Source of the DNA: Azorinus chamasolen
Lineage: Eukaryota > Mollusca > Bivalvia > Cardiida > Solecurtidae
NCBI GenBank assembly: GCA_963576725.1
Contig: OY755252.1
Coordinates: forward strand, 28,019,895 to 28,083,894
Direction: 5' to 3'
Length of the DNA stretch: 64,000 bases
Shown here piece after piece: positions 20,363 through 30,340 of the stretch. The notes under the pieces are model-generated. The model had not been told where the DNA came from, did no database searches, and was given only the letters and a program-made list of their open reading frames with translations. Position numbers and translations under genes: made by a program. Each line of letters begins with the position of its first letter. Positions within the stretch are counted from its first letter, which is position 1.

Positions 20363-20500
20363 ATTTAACTATGGCAGAACTGTTTACCATAGTTTATATT
20401 TAGTTTATTTTGTATACAAAAAAGAGCACACCATGATCAGACAGCTTCTGTAGGAGCCATCTGATCTGGGTCTACTCTGCAAAGGCATCAAAAGTAAAGA
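20363..20500. mobile_element. C-family fragment
   Basis: GAGCACACCATGATCAGACA, TTCTGTAGGAGCC and ATCTGATCTGGGTCTACTCT form the core hairpin; the arms are eroded. Confidence 0.55.
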
Positions 20501-20575
20501 TTCCAAATGTGCTTTGGAAATATGTAACAATGATCAGTCATATGCAACAAGCAAACCAAAATAAACATGAATTAC

Positions 20576-20752
20576 CCTTCAAGCATGTAACCCAAGTTTT
20601 CCTCCGTATGAGTTCCTGAATCTCTGGTAAAACCTCTGGAGTATCAAAATCACTTGTCTTCCTCTGCTGGGGCAAAATTTCCAAGATCCTTTGTGGTTCT
20701 GTTATGAAGCTGTCATCTATTCCCTCGATCTTACTGCCAAATACCCAGCAGT
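20576..20752 (-). CDS. Candidate internal coding exon, unknown gene
   Basis: On the minus strand a strong acceptor (GAATTCTTTTACAG) opens a 177-nt segment with one open frame: two bases, 58 codons, one base, then a donor GTAATT after GAAGG. Both flanking introns are phase 1. The peptide starts CWVFGSKIEGIDDSF and continues through EPQRILEILPQQRK and PEVLPEIQELIRRKTW. Its charged, helix-forming character and the lack of low complexity look like real protein, but I do not recognise the family. It joins in frame to the candidate exon at 15774-15859. The other two frames hit stops early. Confidence 0.5.
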
Positions 20753-20957
20753 CTGTAAAAGAATTCTTCTTTTCAAACAATGTTCTATACTTTATTCAGT
20801 ATAATTCATTTGTTTTTCAACATCTATTTTGAATAATCTGGTAGACTTTGCTTTGGTGAGTTCTGGCATATTATTCAGTTGAAGGATCCAGATTAACTCA
20901 TTCATGACTGTGTGAGAAACATTTAAATAAAGAAATTACATCCCCCAAACAAAGTGT

Positions 20958-21010
20958 ATGTGTGGTGTGTGTGTGTGGGGGGTGGGGGGTGGGGTGGGGG
21001 GGGGGGGGGT
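20958..21010. repeat. GT-rich run passing into poly-G
   Basis: GTGTGGTGTGTGTGTGTGGG then G tracts of up to about 12. A simple repeat; the 63-codon ORF across it is not a gene. Confidence 0.85.
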
Positions 21011-21460
21011 TGAGGGCTTTTTCGGTCGATTTTATAGCCGTTTATAGGCTATATTCCCAATGGCAAAACATATGTGTTTTTTCCCAATTTGAAGCATTTA
21101 CTCCGTTTCTTATTCTTTTAATTATTATTCTTTCTTCCGATTCTTATTCGTAATTGCTCAAATTCTTCTGCCGTGAAATCCTAATAAAACTTCACATGAA
21201 CATTGCTGGTTATTTGCAGATGTGCAGTCAACTTTAGGTTCATTAAAATGTTGCCTTAGTAACCGAAAGGTGAGGTCTGCTTGGTGGAAATTTAGATAAT
21301 GTTCAAGTTTGCTAAAAGTTGGTATGATGGGGTATTCACTGAATATTCAGGTATCCCAAACTCAATAGTAAGTGTTTAGAAAGAGTTAATTACCATGGTA
21401 ATGGAGTGGTGGCCTCTGATTGGTTGATATAAGATATTATTAGATTTTGCTAAAAAGTGG
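21011..21460. other. No supported feature
   Basis: AT-rich sequence with phrases such as AAAACTTCACATGAACATTG and AAGTTGGTATGATGGGGTAT that resemble transcribed mollusc repeats, but no second copy lies in the window. Confidence 0.3.
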
Positions 21461-21461
21461 T

Positions 21462-21593
21462 ACACAAATACTTGAATTGCTCTGATCTAATATTTCGACC
21501 ACTAAGGGCCTTTTTATAAGATTATCATGATAATCTTTGTAAAGACCCTTAGTGGTCGAAATATTTAGATCAGAGCAATGCAAGTATTTGTGT
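21462..21593. mobile_element. 132-bp near-perfect hairpin MITE
   Basis: ACACAAATACTTGAATTGCT and AGCAATGCAAGTATTTGTGT pair, followed inward by CTGATCTAATATTTCGACCA/TGGTCGAAATATTTAGATCA and CTAAGGGCC/GACCCTTAG. The loop AGATTATCATGATAATCT is itself a perfect palindrome. A short relative with TGATCTAATATTTGATGGTC lies at 32625. Confidence 0.85.
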
Positions 21594-21953
21594 ATTATTA
21601 TATTAATTCCCTGGAATATTTTCTTCATTGTAAAAATTGGTAAGTAGGGGTATATTGGTACTCTGAACTTAAAGGCAGTAAAAAGCGTTGGTTGCCATGG
21701 TAAACTTGTCATGCCCTGTGATTGGTGAACATTTAGATATTTTACTCATCAATACCTGTTGTCCATTTCATGGGGGGGGGGGGGGGCATTCTGTAACAGA
21801 TTCTATTACAATTATATAACTTGTTCACCACTCATTAGATGATTACACGAACATTTATAATGTAACGATTATAAAACGAAATCTGTTCCACTTTATGTAA
21901 AGCAGGTAATATCCAAGATTTGCAATCTATCATATCCTTCAACAGTTCTATAC

Positions 21954-22030
21954 TGATGGTAAAAGTTCTGGAACATTTTCTGCATCTTTCAATCGCAGTC
22001 TTTCCAAAATTTCACTGACTTTTCTATATC
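21954..22030 (-). CDS. Weak candidate exon
   Basis: The minus strand reads YRKVSEILERLRLKD then VPELLPS between a TGAG acceptor and a GTATAG donor. The pattern ILE-L-VPELLPS loosely resembles ILEILP-VLPEI in the exon at 20576. The donor is weak, the phases (1 in, 0 out) do not connect to either neighbouring candidate exon, and the open frame is short. Listed because of the protein-like composition only. Confidence 0.18.
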
Positions 22031-22335
22031 CTCATGTGTGTGTCCAAATCATAAGGAAAATTGCAGGCGCAAGTTCCAATGGTAGGATAGTAGGATAAAG
22101 TTTCAGCCAAAATTTGTGAAAAACTGAAGTATGAACAACATCGTTTCTACAGACCGACAACCTGATTCCAATAAATATATGAATGCCGAAGGGCGACAAT
22201 GACTAATTTAGGACAATTGTAATAATTCAGTTTGGCACCTCTTTTGTCGTGAAAACAAGCTATAAATAATATCAACTATTTTATTTTTTATTTAGGTTTG
22301 AATTTTTATATGAAAATGATAAACAAAATACTTAC

Positions 22336-22430
22336 ATTTCTGGTAACACTATTTAGCAGGGTCTTCAAGAGAATGTTGGTCGTCAAATTTGAATCTTGTG
22401 CAAATTCATGGACACATTTGTCTTGAATTA
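22336..22430 (-). CDS. Candidate coding exon with strong donor
   Basis: The minus strand ends in GAAAT followed by the consensus donor GTAAGT. Upstream the frame reads VIQDKCVHEFAQDSNL then TTNILLKTLLNSVTRN without a stop back to a possible AG at 22431 (or 22422). The intron after it is phase 0, while the exon at 20576 needs phase 1, so another exon would have to lie between. The acceptor has a poor pyrimidine tract. The family is not recognised. Confidence 0.35.
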
Positions 22431-22631
22431 CTTGCCACCATGATTAATCATATGCCACTAACATCAGTCTTAAAGGTCTGCCGGATTAATGCCCTGAAAA
22501 ATTACAATTTGATACATCAACATTTAAGAACATTGACGGTCCTATATTTTTGAAAAAGTTGTGTAGCAATTACTGGACTGATAGGCTCATCATATTTATT
22601 TTCACTTAGTATATAATTTAATTATAAATTA

Positions 22632-22900
22632 GCCCCATCCATAATGTCCATGTTCTTGACAAATCATAATGGTACCATGCATATTTATGTAAGAAATGTT
22701 TACAGTATGGCATATGAATTCAATAATTTTTGGCCATGATAGAAACTGTAGAATCAATGAGTCATACATGTATATATATATATTACTGCATACGTAAAAA
22801 GAACAGATCCTGATCAGACAGCTCATGCCAGAGCCATCTGAGTTAGATCTACTCTATTTGCAAAGGTGCAGAAAGTCGGACTGAAGTAAAGGGTGTTAAT
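22632..22900. mobile_element. C-family MITE, eroded
   Basis: Left arm CATATTTATGTAAGAAATGT and GGCCATGATAGAAACTGTAG, core ACAGATCCTGATCAGACAG and GCCATCTGAGTTAGATCTAC, right end AAGTAAAGGGTGTTAAT. Both termini have drifted. Confidence 0.65.
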
Positions 22901-23009
22901 AGTCACATATCAAATAGAAACCCCAATGCTTGTTGCACAGCATTTTAATTAGATAAAATCTCATATAAGCAGTCTTGGTAAATTACGGAAACCAGTGCAT
23001 TGATACATG

Positions 23010-23110
23010 AAAACTACATGTAGACCCAGATCAGAGGGTTTCTAGAGAAGCCCTTTGTTATCTGACCACGGTCCAGGCTCTGCACTGTTTGTCCATGTCA
23101 AATTACTATA
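23010..23110. mobile_element. C-family core fragment
   Basis: TAGACCCAGATCAGAGGG, GTTTCTAGAGAAGCCC and CAGGCTCTGCACTGTTTGTC form a hairpin like the C core with a different centre. Confidence 0.45.
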
Positions 23111-23276
23111 GCAACTTATCCCCTTTTATACTGAATCAGAATGGACTATTATATCATTCAACAATGAATGATGGAAATTCCACTTGAAAAATCAGTATCG
23201 AAATGTTAGTGTTTTCTAATTTTGATATATCAAAACATTTTTAATTCTCACTATATGGGTTTCAAAAGAAGAATTA

Positions 23277-23476
23277 CAGGGTTTTTTTTCACTTTCTATA
23301 ACAGAGGCCTGTAAAAGGCCCCTTCCCAATTGAAAAATTCTTTAAAATCATGCAGTTTTCCCAAAAATCCAAACTTACACCAGCTTTTTTGTTTCCCAAA
23401 TCATCAATTTTAGCGATAATTCTTCCCAAAATCCGCAGGCTAAGGCCCCTTCCCAATTAAGAGAGAAAAAGCCCTG
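23277..23476. mobile_element. hAT-like MITE N (CAGGG ends), copy 1
   Basis: CAGGGTTTTTTTTCACTTTC at the left, GAGAGAAAAAGCCCTG at the right, with internal AGGCCCCTTCCCAATT repeated near both ends. AATTA flanks both sides. About 200 bp; homologous to 27118-27301, reversed. Confidence 0.7.
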
Positions 23477-24302
23477 AATTAAAAAGTTATACAGAAAACT
23501 GGACCTGCTTTTGTTATTTGATATCACAGGGAAAATCAATTTTGTACACAGTTGATATTGATAAATAACACTTATTTCAAAATCTAGTTTATAGTCTCTA
23601 ATGGTCTCTAATTTCCAATTGCTAGTCATAGTTTTTTAATGTTGTTTGGAGAAAGTGTGGATAGACAGCTTTGAGGCAGCCACACTGTGCGGAGAGCAAT
23701 CACAGTACTTCACCATCAGTACATTTTGCTCAGATGAACTAATAAATTAATGATCATAAATATGCATCAATGGCACAAGTACAATCTACTTCATAGTATG
23801 GAGGACGATCAACGCCAAAATTGCATCATGCTTTGTTGCATTTCTGTTAGTTTCATGGTAAATGCATCATGCATTGTGGCATTTCAGTTTGCTTCATGAT
23901 AAATGCATCCTGCATTGTGGTATTGAACAGTTTGCTAAACCATTATTGCATGTCAAGATGGGAGTCCTTCTTACATTGAAGTTTCTTCAATAACACATGT
24001 CCCAACGACACACGACCCAATGCGGTAAGCCCATAGCAACAAGCATATTTTAGCCGAACGCCGAAGGCATAATGCACTTCAGCCGAACTTGCCATATAGG
24101 TGGCGCTGCATATAAAACCAGATATTCAAACTACTGAAAGTACTGAGGATGGATTCAACGTAGATCGAATTAAATGTTTGGTTTGGTTTTTAAATGTTGT
24201 TTTGAGCGAAAAAAGAACATTATTGAGAAGTGTGTGTATGGGGGTGGGTAATTATTTAAAAATGATGTTGCCTTTGGTGCAATTTTATTTCTTGCTTTTT
24301 TA

Positions 24303-24460
24303 TGTCCGTCTGGTCATGGTCTGTCGTGTTTGCTGATGATCTGTCATAGATATCATTCTGCATAGTTTGCCCTGATAAAACTCACGTGTCCATATGCTAT
24401 TTTAACAATATATTTCAATGTCATTTTTTTCACATGAATATTAATTAAGTAAAGGGTCAA
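24303..24460. mobile_element. Eroded C-family fragment, reversed
   Basis: GTCTGGTCATGGTCTGTCGT, GTTTGCTGATGATCTGTC and CACATGAATATTAATTAAGT ending GTAAAGGGTCAA follow the reversed C element order. Confidence 0.45.
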
Positions 24461-24680
24461 CTGTGTAGTACCCTGATCGCCAATGTGTGATAGACCACGC
24501 GTGGCTCATTTACGGACCGTCTGATCCGGATCTGCTCTGATTGCTAATGGAATTTCATTCATCTGTTTATTTAGAATTTCTGAAATGACTGCAATGTTCC
24601 ACCTTCCATTTTTTGGTCCATAAATATTCTATATAGGTATTGGAATCGGGACTAAATATAGAACAGGGAAATGGCTAAGC
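24457..24680. mobile_element. C-family MITE, CAATTTCC subtype, reversed
   Basis: Core GTACCCTGATCGCCAATG and GGACCGTCTGATCCGGATC; right arm CAATGTTCCACCTTCCATTT and GGTATTGGAATCGGGACTAA ending ACAGGGAAATGGCTAAG. It abuts the previous fragment. Confidence 0.6.
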
Positions 24681-25469
24681 TTATATATATATAAACATGT
24701 CCAATATATCATGAAATAGCATATATTTATTAGAATTATATTGGGTTTGAGAAATACATTACATTACATTATTTTATATAGATCTACACAAGAAATCAAT
24801 GTTCAGAAATTCAGTAATGTTGCGTCTGGATAATTAATAAATGTTGTCTGCTTCAATTTGTAGATTTATTCTTTATGGACACGCATTTGGACCCTGATAA
24901 AACTCCGAGAAACATGGCGTTTAATCTGGATCTAATCTGTTATCATAGATTTAATTTACCACTAGCATCCAAATAGTTAATATAAAGCTATAGATCTAAT
25001 ATATAAAGTGTTGCACATAACCGTTCTATTTCTTTGTCTTCAGCGTTTTCGAAATCCTTCTATTTCATTCTTTATCTATGTATTCGGAAAATCACTTCAG
25101 CGTTTTAATAGTCCGTGACTCTTAATTGTCTGCTAGAGTACGAAAAAGGCCGGGCCGAACGTAACGACGTTGGAACTACGCACCACGAATCAAGCATCAA
25201 GAATCAATCGCTATTAAGCAAATAGCACAAAGAATATGCTTCAAAGAAATTTAAACAATGATATACATTATTTGACGTTTATAATAATCAATAAATAAGT
25301 TTAAAGAATGTTGAATGTCGGATCGAGGAAGAAACTTCAAAGAAAGAAGAAAGCACATCGTGACATGCAATAATCATTTAGCATAATGCATTTACCATGA
25401 AGCAAGTTGAAATGCCACAAAGCGTGATGCATTTTTGGCGTTGATCGTCAACCATATCATAGTCTTATT

Positions 25470-25532
25470 AATAGATATATACACACCTTTGCAAACAGAG
25501 ACTGAGTACTCAGTCTTCTGTATAAGATCAGT
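25470..25532. mobile_element. Short C-family hairpin fragment
   Basis: CCTTTGCAAACAGAGACTGA then GTACTCAGTCTTC. Only the left core arm is present. Confidence 0.35.
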
Positions 25533-25794
25533 CTTATTCCTTTACTCCATAAATACATATTTCTATATGCCTTTGCAAACAGAGTAGACCAAGACCAGAT
25601 GGCTCATGTAGAAGCCATCTGATCAGGGTCTGCTCTGTTTGCTTATAAATGAAACAATAATATGAGCTTAGTTTCTGCTACGGTCAAGCATTCCTTTGTT
25701 AATGAATTGTGCAATTATAAAAAAATAATCTAATTAATATTTATGAGTGACAATCATTATTTCTTACAGGAATATTCATGGAGTAGTGGTTTAA
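25533..25794. mobile_element. C-family MITE, reversed
   Basis: CTTATTCCTTTACTCCATAA at the left, core GCAAACAGAGTAGACCAAGA and TCAGGGTCTGCTCTGTTTGC, right arm TCTAATTAATATTTATGAGT and ACAGGAATATTCATGGAG ending in TTAA. The centre is ATGTAGAAGCC. Confidence 0.7.
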
Positions 25795-25796
25795 AG

Positions 25797-25918
25797 GGGT
25801 CTGCTTTGTTGGCTGATAAAACAAAATGACATTTACAAAACACCAGCTAATCCTTATTCATAAATGTAAGTTATTATTTCTATGCTAACATTCACTGAAA
25901 ATCAGAAAGGAAATTAAC
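25797..25918. mobile_element. C-family right half
   Basis: GGGTCTGCTTTGTTGGCTGA, CACCAGCTAATCCTTATTCA and AGAAAGGAAATTAA. Its terminal TTAA is the start of the D fragment that follows. Confidence 0.45.
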
Positions 25919-26060
25919 TCATTCCCTCATAGGCTATTTTAGACCCAATTTAACCTCTTTTGAATCTATCGAAAAGGTGCATTAACTACAGAAAAGAAAG
26001 AAATTAAAAGTATGTAGTTTTGAAACCATATTGTACGTGGTAAATAGATGGTAAATATCG
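25915..26060. mobile_element. D-family left half, reversed
   Basis: TTAACTCATTCCCTCATAGG, CTATTTTAGACCC and GAATCTATCGAAAAGGTGCA are the reversed right end of D; TTTGAAACCATATTGTACGT begins the hairpin, then similarity stops. Confidence 0.55.
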
Positions 26061-26235
26061 TCGCTGAAGAGGAAAGAAAATGTAAAACAAACATACTCAC
26101 AGTCTCTATTTATTTAAACCTACTTTTGTTTTCTCTCTATATTCATCGATTTAAAAAAAAAAAATTAACACAAAACCTATACGTTTGAAACTTTTTTAAG
26201 ACCAGTTTCTTTCAAATGGTGGGCACTCTATGACT

Positions 26236-26520
26236 CTAACAACATTTTTTCGATCTCATGACGTCCATGATTGAATATTGATTAGATTATGTTTATAATG
26301 GTGCATGCATGACGTATGAATTAACCCAATTAAGGCATTATGGCTCAGACAGAAACTGTAGAACCATGCAGATCGATCTATATATGTTTATACCATTAAG
26401 CAAACAAAGCGGACCCTGATCAGACAGCACCTACATGAGCCGTCTGATCTGGGTCTACTCTATTTGTAAATGCGTGAAAATGTGTTTATTTATAAATACG
26501 AAGGAAAGTTAAAGGGTTAA
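26236..26520. mobile_element. C-family MITE
   Basis: Left arm TGATTGAATATTGATTAGAT, GGCTCAGACAGAAACTGTAG; core AGCGGACCCTGATCAGACAG, CGTCTGATCTGGGTCTACTC; right end AAAGTTAAAGGGTTAA. The left terminus is not clear. Confidence 0.7.
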
Positions 26521-26583
26521 CAATTAAAATAGCAGTCTGGAATGAACGATTGGTGTAAAGCTGATAATTCCTTAGTAAAACAT

Positions 26584-26655
26584 TTAACCCTTTCCATCAA
26601 ATAAACGCCTTTTCATGCAGTTGCAAACACTGATGTAGAACCAGAACTGGTCCTA
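26584..26655. mobile_element. C-family left tip
   Basis: TTAACCCTTTCCATCAAATA and TTTTCATGCAGTTGCAAACA followed by a short ATGTAGAACCAGAACTGGTC hairpin. The rest has been replaced by another repeat. Confidence 0.45.
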
Positions 26656-26795
26656 CATATTTGAATGACCTCTGGCCTTGAAGAATGACCTTGACATGTC
26701 ACCCCTCAAACTGTGTGACTTTACGAGATACATATGCATGCCAAATATGAACAGAAGTATCTGTAGGCCTACTGGTTCAAAAGTTATGACCAATG
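26656..26795. repeat. Dispersed repeat with TGACATGTCACCCC
   Basis: CTTGACATGTCACCCCTCAA, CATATGCATGCCAAATATGA and AGTTATGACCAATG. Related to 14095-14290. It is bounded on the right by the TTAA of the next MITE. Confidence 0.5.
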
Positions 26796-27043
26796 TTAAC
26801 CCTTTCCCTCATATAAACGTGTTTTCGCGCATTTTGCAAACAGAGTAGACCCAGGTCAGACGGCTCATAGAGGAGCCGTCTGATCAGGGTCTACTCTGTT
26901 TGCTAATAGAATTTGATAGATCCGTTATTTTGCTTTCTAAAATATCTACAATGTTCCACCTTCCATATTTCTTTATAACTTTTTTGTTAATGAATATTCA
27001 GTAGGTATCGAGATTTGGCCTAAATACAGAACAGGGAAAGGCA
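26796..27043. mobile_element. C-family MITE, CAATTTCC subtype, reversed
   Basis: TTAACCCTTTCCCTCATATA at the left. Core GCAAACAGAGTAGACCCAGG, GCTCATAGAGGAGC and GATCAGGGTCTACTCTGTTT. Right arm TGTTCCACCTTCCATATTTC ending ACAGGGAAAGGCAG; the right TTAA has been lost. Confidence 0.8.
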
Positions 27044-27061
27044 GAGAGTACAAACACAATA

Positions 27062-27071
27062 ACCCCCCCCC

Positions 27072-27105
<34 letters not shown>

Positions 27106-27117
27106 ACACACACACAC
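27062..27117. repeat. Poly-C then (CA)n microsatellite
   Basis: About 12 C followed by an AC run broken once (CACCACAC). It is the insertion site of the hAT-like MITE that follows. Confidence 0.9.
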
Positions 27118-27301
27118 CAGGGTTTTTTTTCATTAAGGGGGGAAGGGGCCTGGCCTCTACTTTTAGGGGGAAATAGTAAAGTATTTTGATATAGGGGAAA
27201 CAAATTTCTAATGTAAAGTCAGTGTTTGGGGTAAAGTGCATGATTTTGAAGAAATTTTCTGAGGGGAAGGCGCCTTTAAACGGCCCCTACTAAAAGCCCT
27301 G
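27118..27301. mobile_element. hAT-like MITE N, copy 2, inserted in a CA repeat
   Basis: CAGGGTTTTTTTTCATTAAG at the left and CTACTAAAAGCCCTG at the right. ACACACAC precedes and CACACACG follows, so the element split a CA microsatellite. The interior GGGGAAGGGGCCTGGCCTC and GAGGGGAAGGCGCC mirror the copy at 23277. Confidence 0.75.
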
Positions 27302-27344
27302 CACACACGCCCGTGTCTGACGGAAGATCTATTACATTAATTTC

Positions 27345-27465
27345 AACAAAACACAGTAGAGCCCGATATTAGACTGCTCCTACACTACCCCCTGATGAGG
27401 ATCTACTCTTTGTATCGTTAAACTCGTCAAGGGACATTTTTATGATAGAAAACCTTTAAGGGTTA
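27345..27465. mobile_element. C-family core fragment
   Basis: AACACAGTAGAGCCCGATAT and CCTGATGAGGATCTACTCTT pair weakly around CTGCTCCTACACTACC. Confidence 0.35.
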
Positions 27466-28690
27466 CACAACAGTATGTTCTGTTCGCCTACGAAGAAATT
27501 GCATTTAAATTTTACCTTGTATACATGCAGTGTTTCTGTAAAATCCGTATTTTATATGCAAATACTATCCAGGCCCAACAATTCCACCAAAGTTTACTGT
27601 TATATGCAAACTTTCTTATGACGTCACTTTAATCGTTCTCGTGCTTTTTGTGTGTATACATGTACGCTGGTCCTATAAATAAGACCTGGCGTTGCTATTT
27701 CACATAAATACATTTTCTAGTTACATGCACGATAAATAATTATATAATAAGGGGCATGTAGATACCTCTAAATGTTTGGACTAACATGTACGCGTGTGTT
27801 TTCTTATTTAGACATATGTATGTATGTCTAATTTCATTGCACACAGTGCAGGACCAGTCACAATGTCTGAACGTCTTCTGATCAGGATCTGCACTGTTTG
27901 ACATTCATCATAATCTCTAATAGAGTTTGGCAAAACAATTATTTGACCACCAAGTGAAACGGACACATGTGCCTGGCTCATGAAATATGCCTATTTAGAA
28001 TAGCCTAAGTTAAAATGTCCATAAATTGCGTTACATGAGGAAATTTAGTGTTTGTTAATATTTGAATTTAAGGATGAGTAGCAAGTACCCGACCCTTATC
28101 CAAACCATCTAATCAATAATTATGAATATAGGTACTTAATTATCATTTACCTCCTTGATTTGACCAATAATTAAGATGTGATTTTGAATGGATGTTGTTG
28201 TTTTTTATATAGATCTATATATAAAACCAATAACAAGATCTAGATCGCAATAATAATTATTGTCACGCCACGAATTTATCATTCGCAAAACATTTAGCTG
28301 TCTTATAACTTGAGTAGAGCTAGATCTAGATATAATTTATGTTGTAATACATAGGCTAGGCCTATACAAAAACCCATTTCATTAACAGACGATTTTTGAC
28401 GCAAAAAATTGCAAACATATAGTACACCCAGATCATACAGGGGTAGATCCAGTTTGATCAGAGCCTGCTCTGATTGCTAATTATAGATCTACATGTAAAT
28501 GGAACTATAAGGCCTACATGTAGATGTGTTGCTACATTTCAGAGACGTACATAGATCTACATACATAAACATTATGTAGATCTATTATCATCTATATGTC
28601 TATGTGTTCTTTATAAAAAAAAATAAAAAATCAGCTAAATTAAATGTTCATGAAGTCATTAGAATTCACAATAATGTAATTGTCTTACCC
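27466..28690. other. AT-rich interval with C-core remnants
   Basis: Two hairpin remnants are visible: ACACAGTGCAGGACCAGTCA with TGATCAGGATCTGCACTGTT at 27840-27905, and GCAAACATATAGTACACCC with GATCAGAGCCTGCTCTGATT near 28410-28490. AGATCTA motifs are frequent at 28205-28600. No gene is supported. Confidence 0.35.
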
Positions 28691-28706
28691 AAATAAGGCC
28701 TATAAG

Positions 28707-28777
28707 TTATGCTTTCGGTTCCATCAATTTGTCCACTTCAAAGAGCCGACATCGTTTCTGCTGTTCATTTTCATCAT
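28707..28777 (-). CDS. Weak candidate terminal exon
   Basis: From an AG at 28778 the minus strand reads DENEQQKRCRLFEVD then KLMEPKA to a stop. From a better acceptor (GATCTACAG, about 28796) a different frame reads IPPNIPEMMKMNSRND then VGSLKWTN to a stop. Two competing short frames and no recognised domain make this tentative. It is not connected to the other minus-strand exons. Confidence 0.2.
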
Positions 28778-28959
28778 CTCAGGGATGTTGGGTGGTATCT
28801 GTAGATCGATATATTTCAGATAATATATATCAAAGTCAATATTTAACTGAAAAATAAACTTCAATGTAATTTGGTCATATCACGAGTATTTAATTATTAC
28901 TAAATTACCAGTTAGCTATATAGACAAAATAATAGATTATATTACCTCAATATGTAATG

Positions 28960-29194
28960 TGGACTCGTCCAAATAGACCGACCACCGACTGTGAAGCGTG
29001 TGAGTGTCCGTTCTTATCGGAACTTGGGTTTATGTAATAACCGCGAAAGAAGTAGAAATTATTTTATAAAGGAAACCAAAACAACAACATTGCTAAAAAC
29101 AAAAAGATGGACAATTCGCGAGGACAATGACAAGAGTGTGTCTTGTAATGGATGGCAAAGCGTATGGTTGACCTGAAATTGCGACGAGAGACAG
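28960..29194 (+). other. Possible noncoding first exon with consensus donor
   Basis: ACGAGAGACAG|GTGAGT at 29194/29195 is a near-perfect donor. The 230 bp before it are richer in CpG than the surroundings and contain no long ORF reaching the donor. It could be a 5' UTR exon. No promoter motif is identifiable. Confidence 0.2.
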
Positions 29195-29439
29195 GTGAGT
29201 ATAGATTTTATCTTTGTTTCAGTTGTAATTAACCGGGGTAGCAACAGTAAAGAACTGGTGACCGCGTTTCAATGCCGTACTTCATATTTAATTAGATATT
29301 TGATGTGTTCGTTATTATGTAGTTCATATTGTTGGAACAATACGCTGGATACGCTCAAAATCAGTACGAGACAGCTGTGTCTTCAAAATGCGTACAGGAC
29401 TTACATTGAATCATACAGACGATATAGAATAGTTAAGAG

Positions 29440-29490
29440 AGAGGGGTGGGGGGGGGGGGGGGAGGGGAGAGAGAAGAGAGAGAGAGAGAT
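29440..29490. repeat. Poly-G and GA-rich simple repeat
   Basis: GAGAGAGGGGTGGGGGG then GAGAAGAGAGAGAGAGAG. Followed at 29539 by a run of about 12 C. Confidence 0.85.
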
Positions 29491-29589
29491 TTTTTCTAAA
29501 CCTTTTAGTGTACATTAAAAGGGGTACACCCAAAAGCCCCCCCCCCCCCTTATCAAAAGCCCTCATGGAAAGGAACGATACAAACAGTT

Positions 29590-30340
29590 ACAGTGAACAC
29601 AGTGTAGATCCATATCACCAGGTTCCCATTGAACACAGTGTAGATCCATATCACAATATTCCCGTTGAACACAGTGTAGATCCATATCACAATGTTCCCT
29701 ATGGAGCCTTAAGGCTTGGATCTACACTGTTTGTCTATGCGCTGAACACATTCGGAATACAGTAAAAGAACTCCACTAAAAGCACTTAGCACCCGTATGT
29801 CCTTCTCGATTTACATTGAACACAGTGTAGATCCATATCGCAAGGTTCCCTATGGAGCATTTTGGTTTGGATCTACACTGTTTGGGGGGGGGGGGTGGCT
29901 TTTGTCAGGTGGAGCTTTTGTACATGCAACTCCTCTAAAAGCACTTAGCACCCGTATGTCCTTCTCTATTTACATTGAACACAGTGTAGATCCATATCAC
30001 AAGGTTCCTTATGGAGCCTTGAGGCTTGGGTCTACACTGTTTGTCTATGTGCTGAACACATTCTGAATACAGTACAACTCCACTAAAAGCACTTAGCACC
30101 CGTATGTCCTTCTCTATTTACATTGAACACAGTGTAGATCCATATCACAAGGTTCCTTATGGAGCCTTGAGGCTTGGGTCTACACTGTTTGTATATGTGC
30201 TGAACACATTCTGAATACAGTACAACTCCACTAAAAGCACTTAGCACCCGTATGTCCTTCTCTATTTACATTGAACACAGTGTAGATCCAAATCGCAAGG
30301 TTCCCTATGGAGCATTTTGGTTTGGATCTACACTGATGGG
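29590..30340. repeat. Tandem array of MITE-like hairpin units, about 148 bp
   Basis: Each unit starts GAACACAGTGTAGATCCATA, folds through TTCCCTATGGAGCC to GCTTGGATCTACACTGTTTG, and continues with CACTAAAAGCACTTAGCACC and CGTATGTCCTTCTCTATTTA. Starts fall at about 29818, 29977, 30125 and 30272 (spacing 159, 148, 147), preceded by three short 36-bp repeats of the first hairpin arm at 29596-29690. Two units carry a poly-G stretch after the hairpin. The hairpin is built like a C-family core, so a MITE core appears to have been amplified as a satellite. Confidence 0.85.

Larger units (their letters stand above)
23793..25463. mobile_element. 1.67-kb element with long terminal inverted repeats
   Basis: CATAGTATGGAGGACGATCA then ACGCCAAAATTGCATCATGC at the left is matched by the complement of GCATCACG...GGCGTTGATCGTCAACCATA at 25425-25463. 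The similarity continues inward for roughly 190 bp to ATTGCATGTCA and TTGAAGTTTCTTC. The left repeat holds three roughly 43-bp tandem copies of ATGCATCATGCATTGTGGCA; the right holds one. The interior is AT-rich with eroded C-family elements at 24303-24680 and no ORF that looks like a transposase. Confidence 0.7.

Noticed and set aside
29508..30066. ORFs with repeated EHSVDPYH peptides
   Set aside because: They are translations of the 148-bp hairpin array and are interrupted by poly-G tracts.
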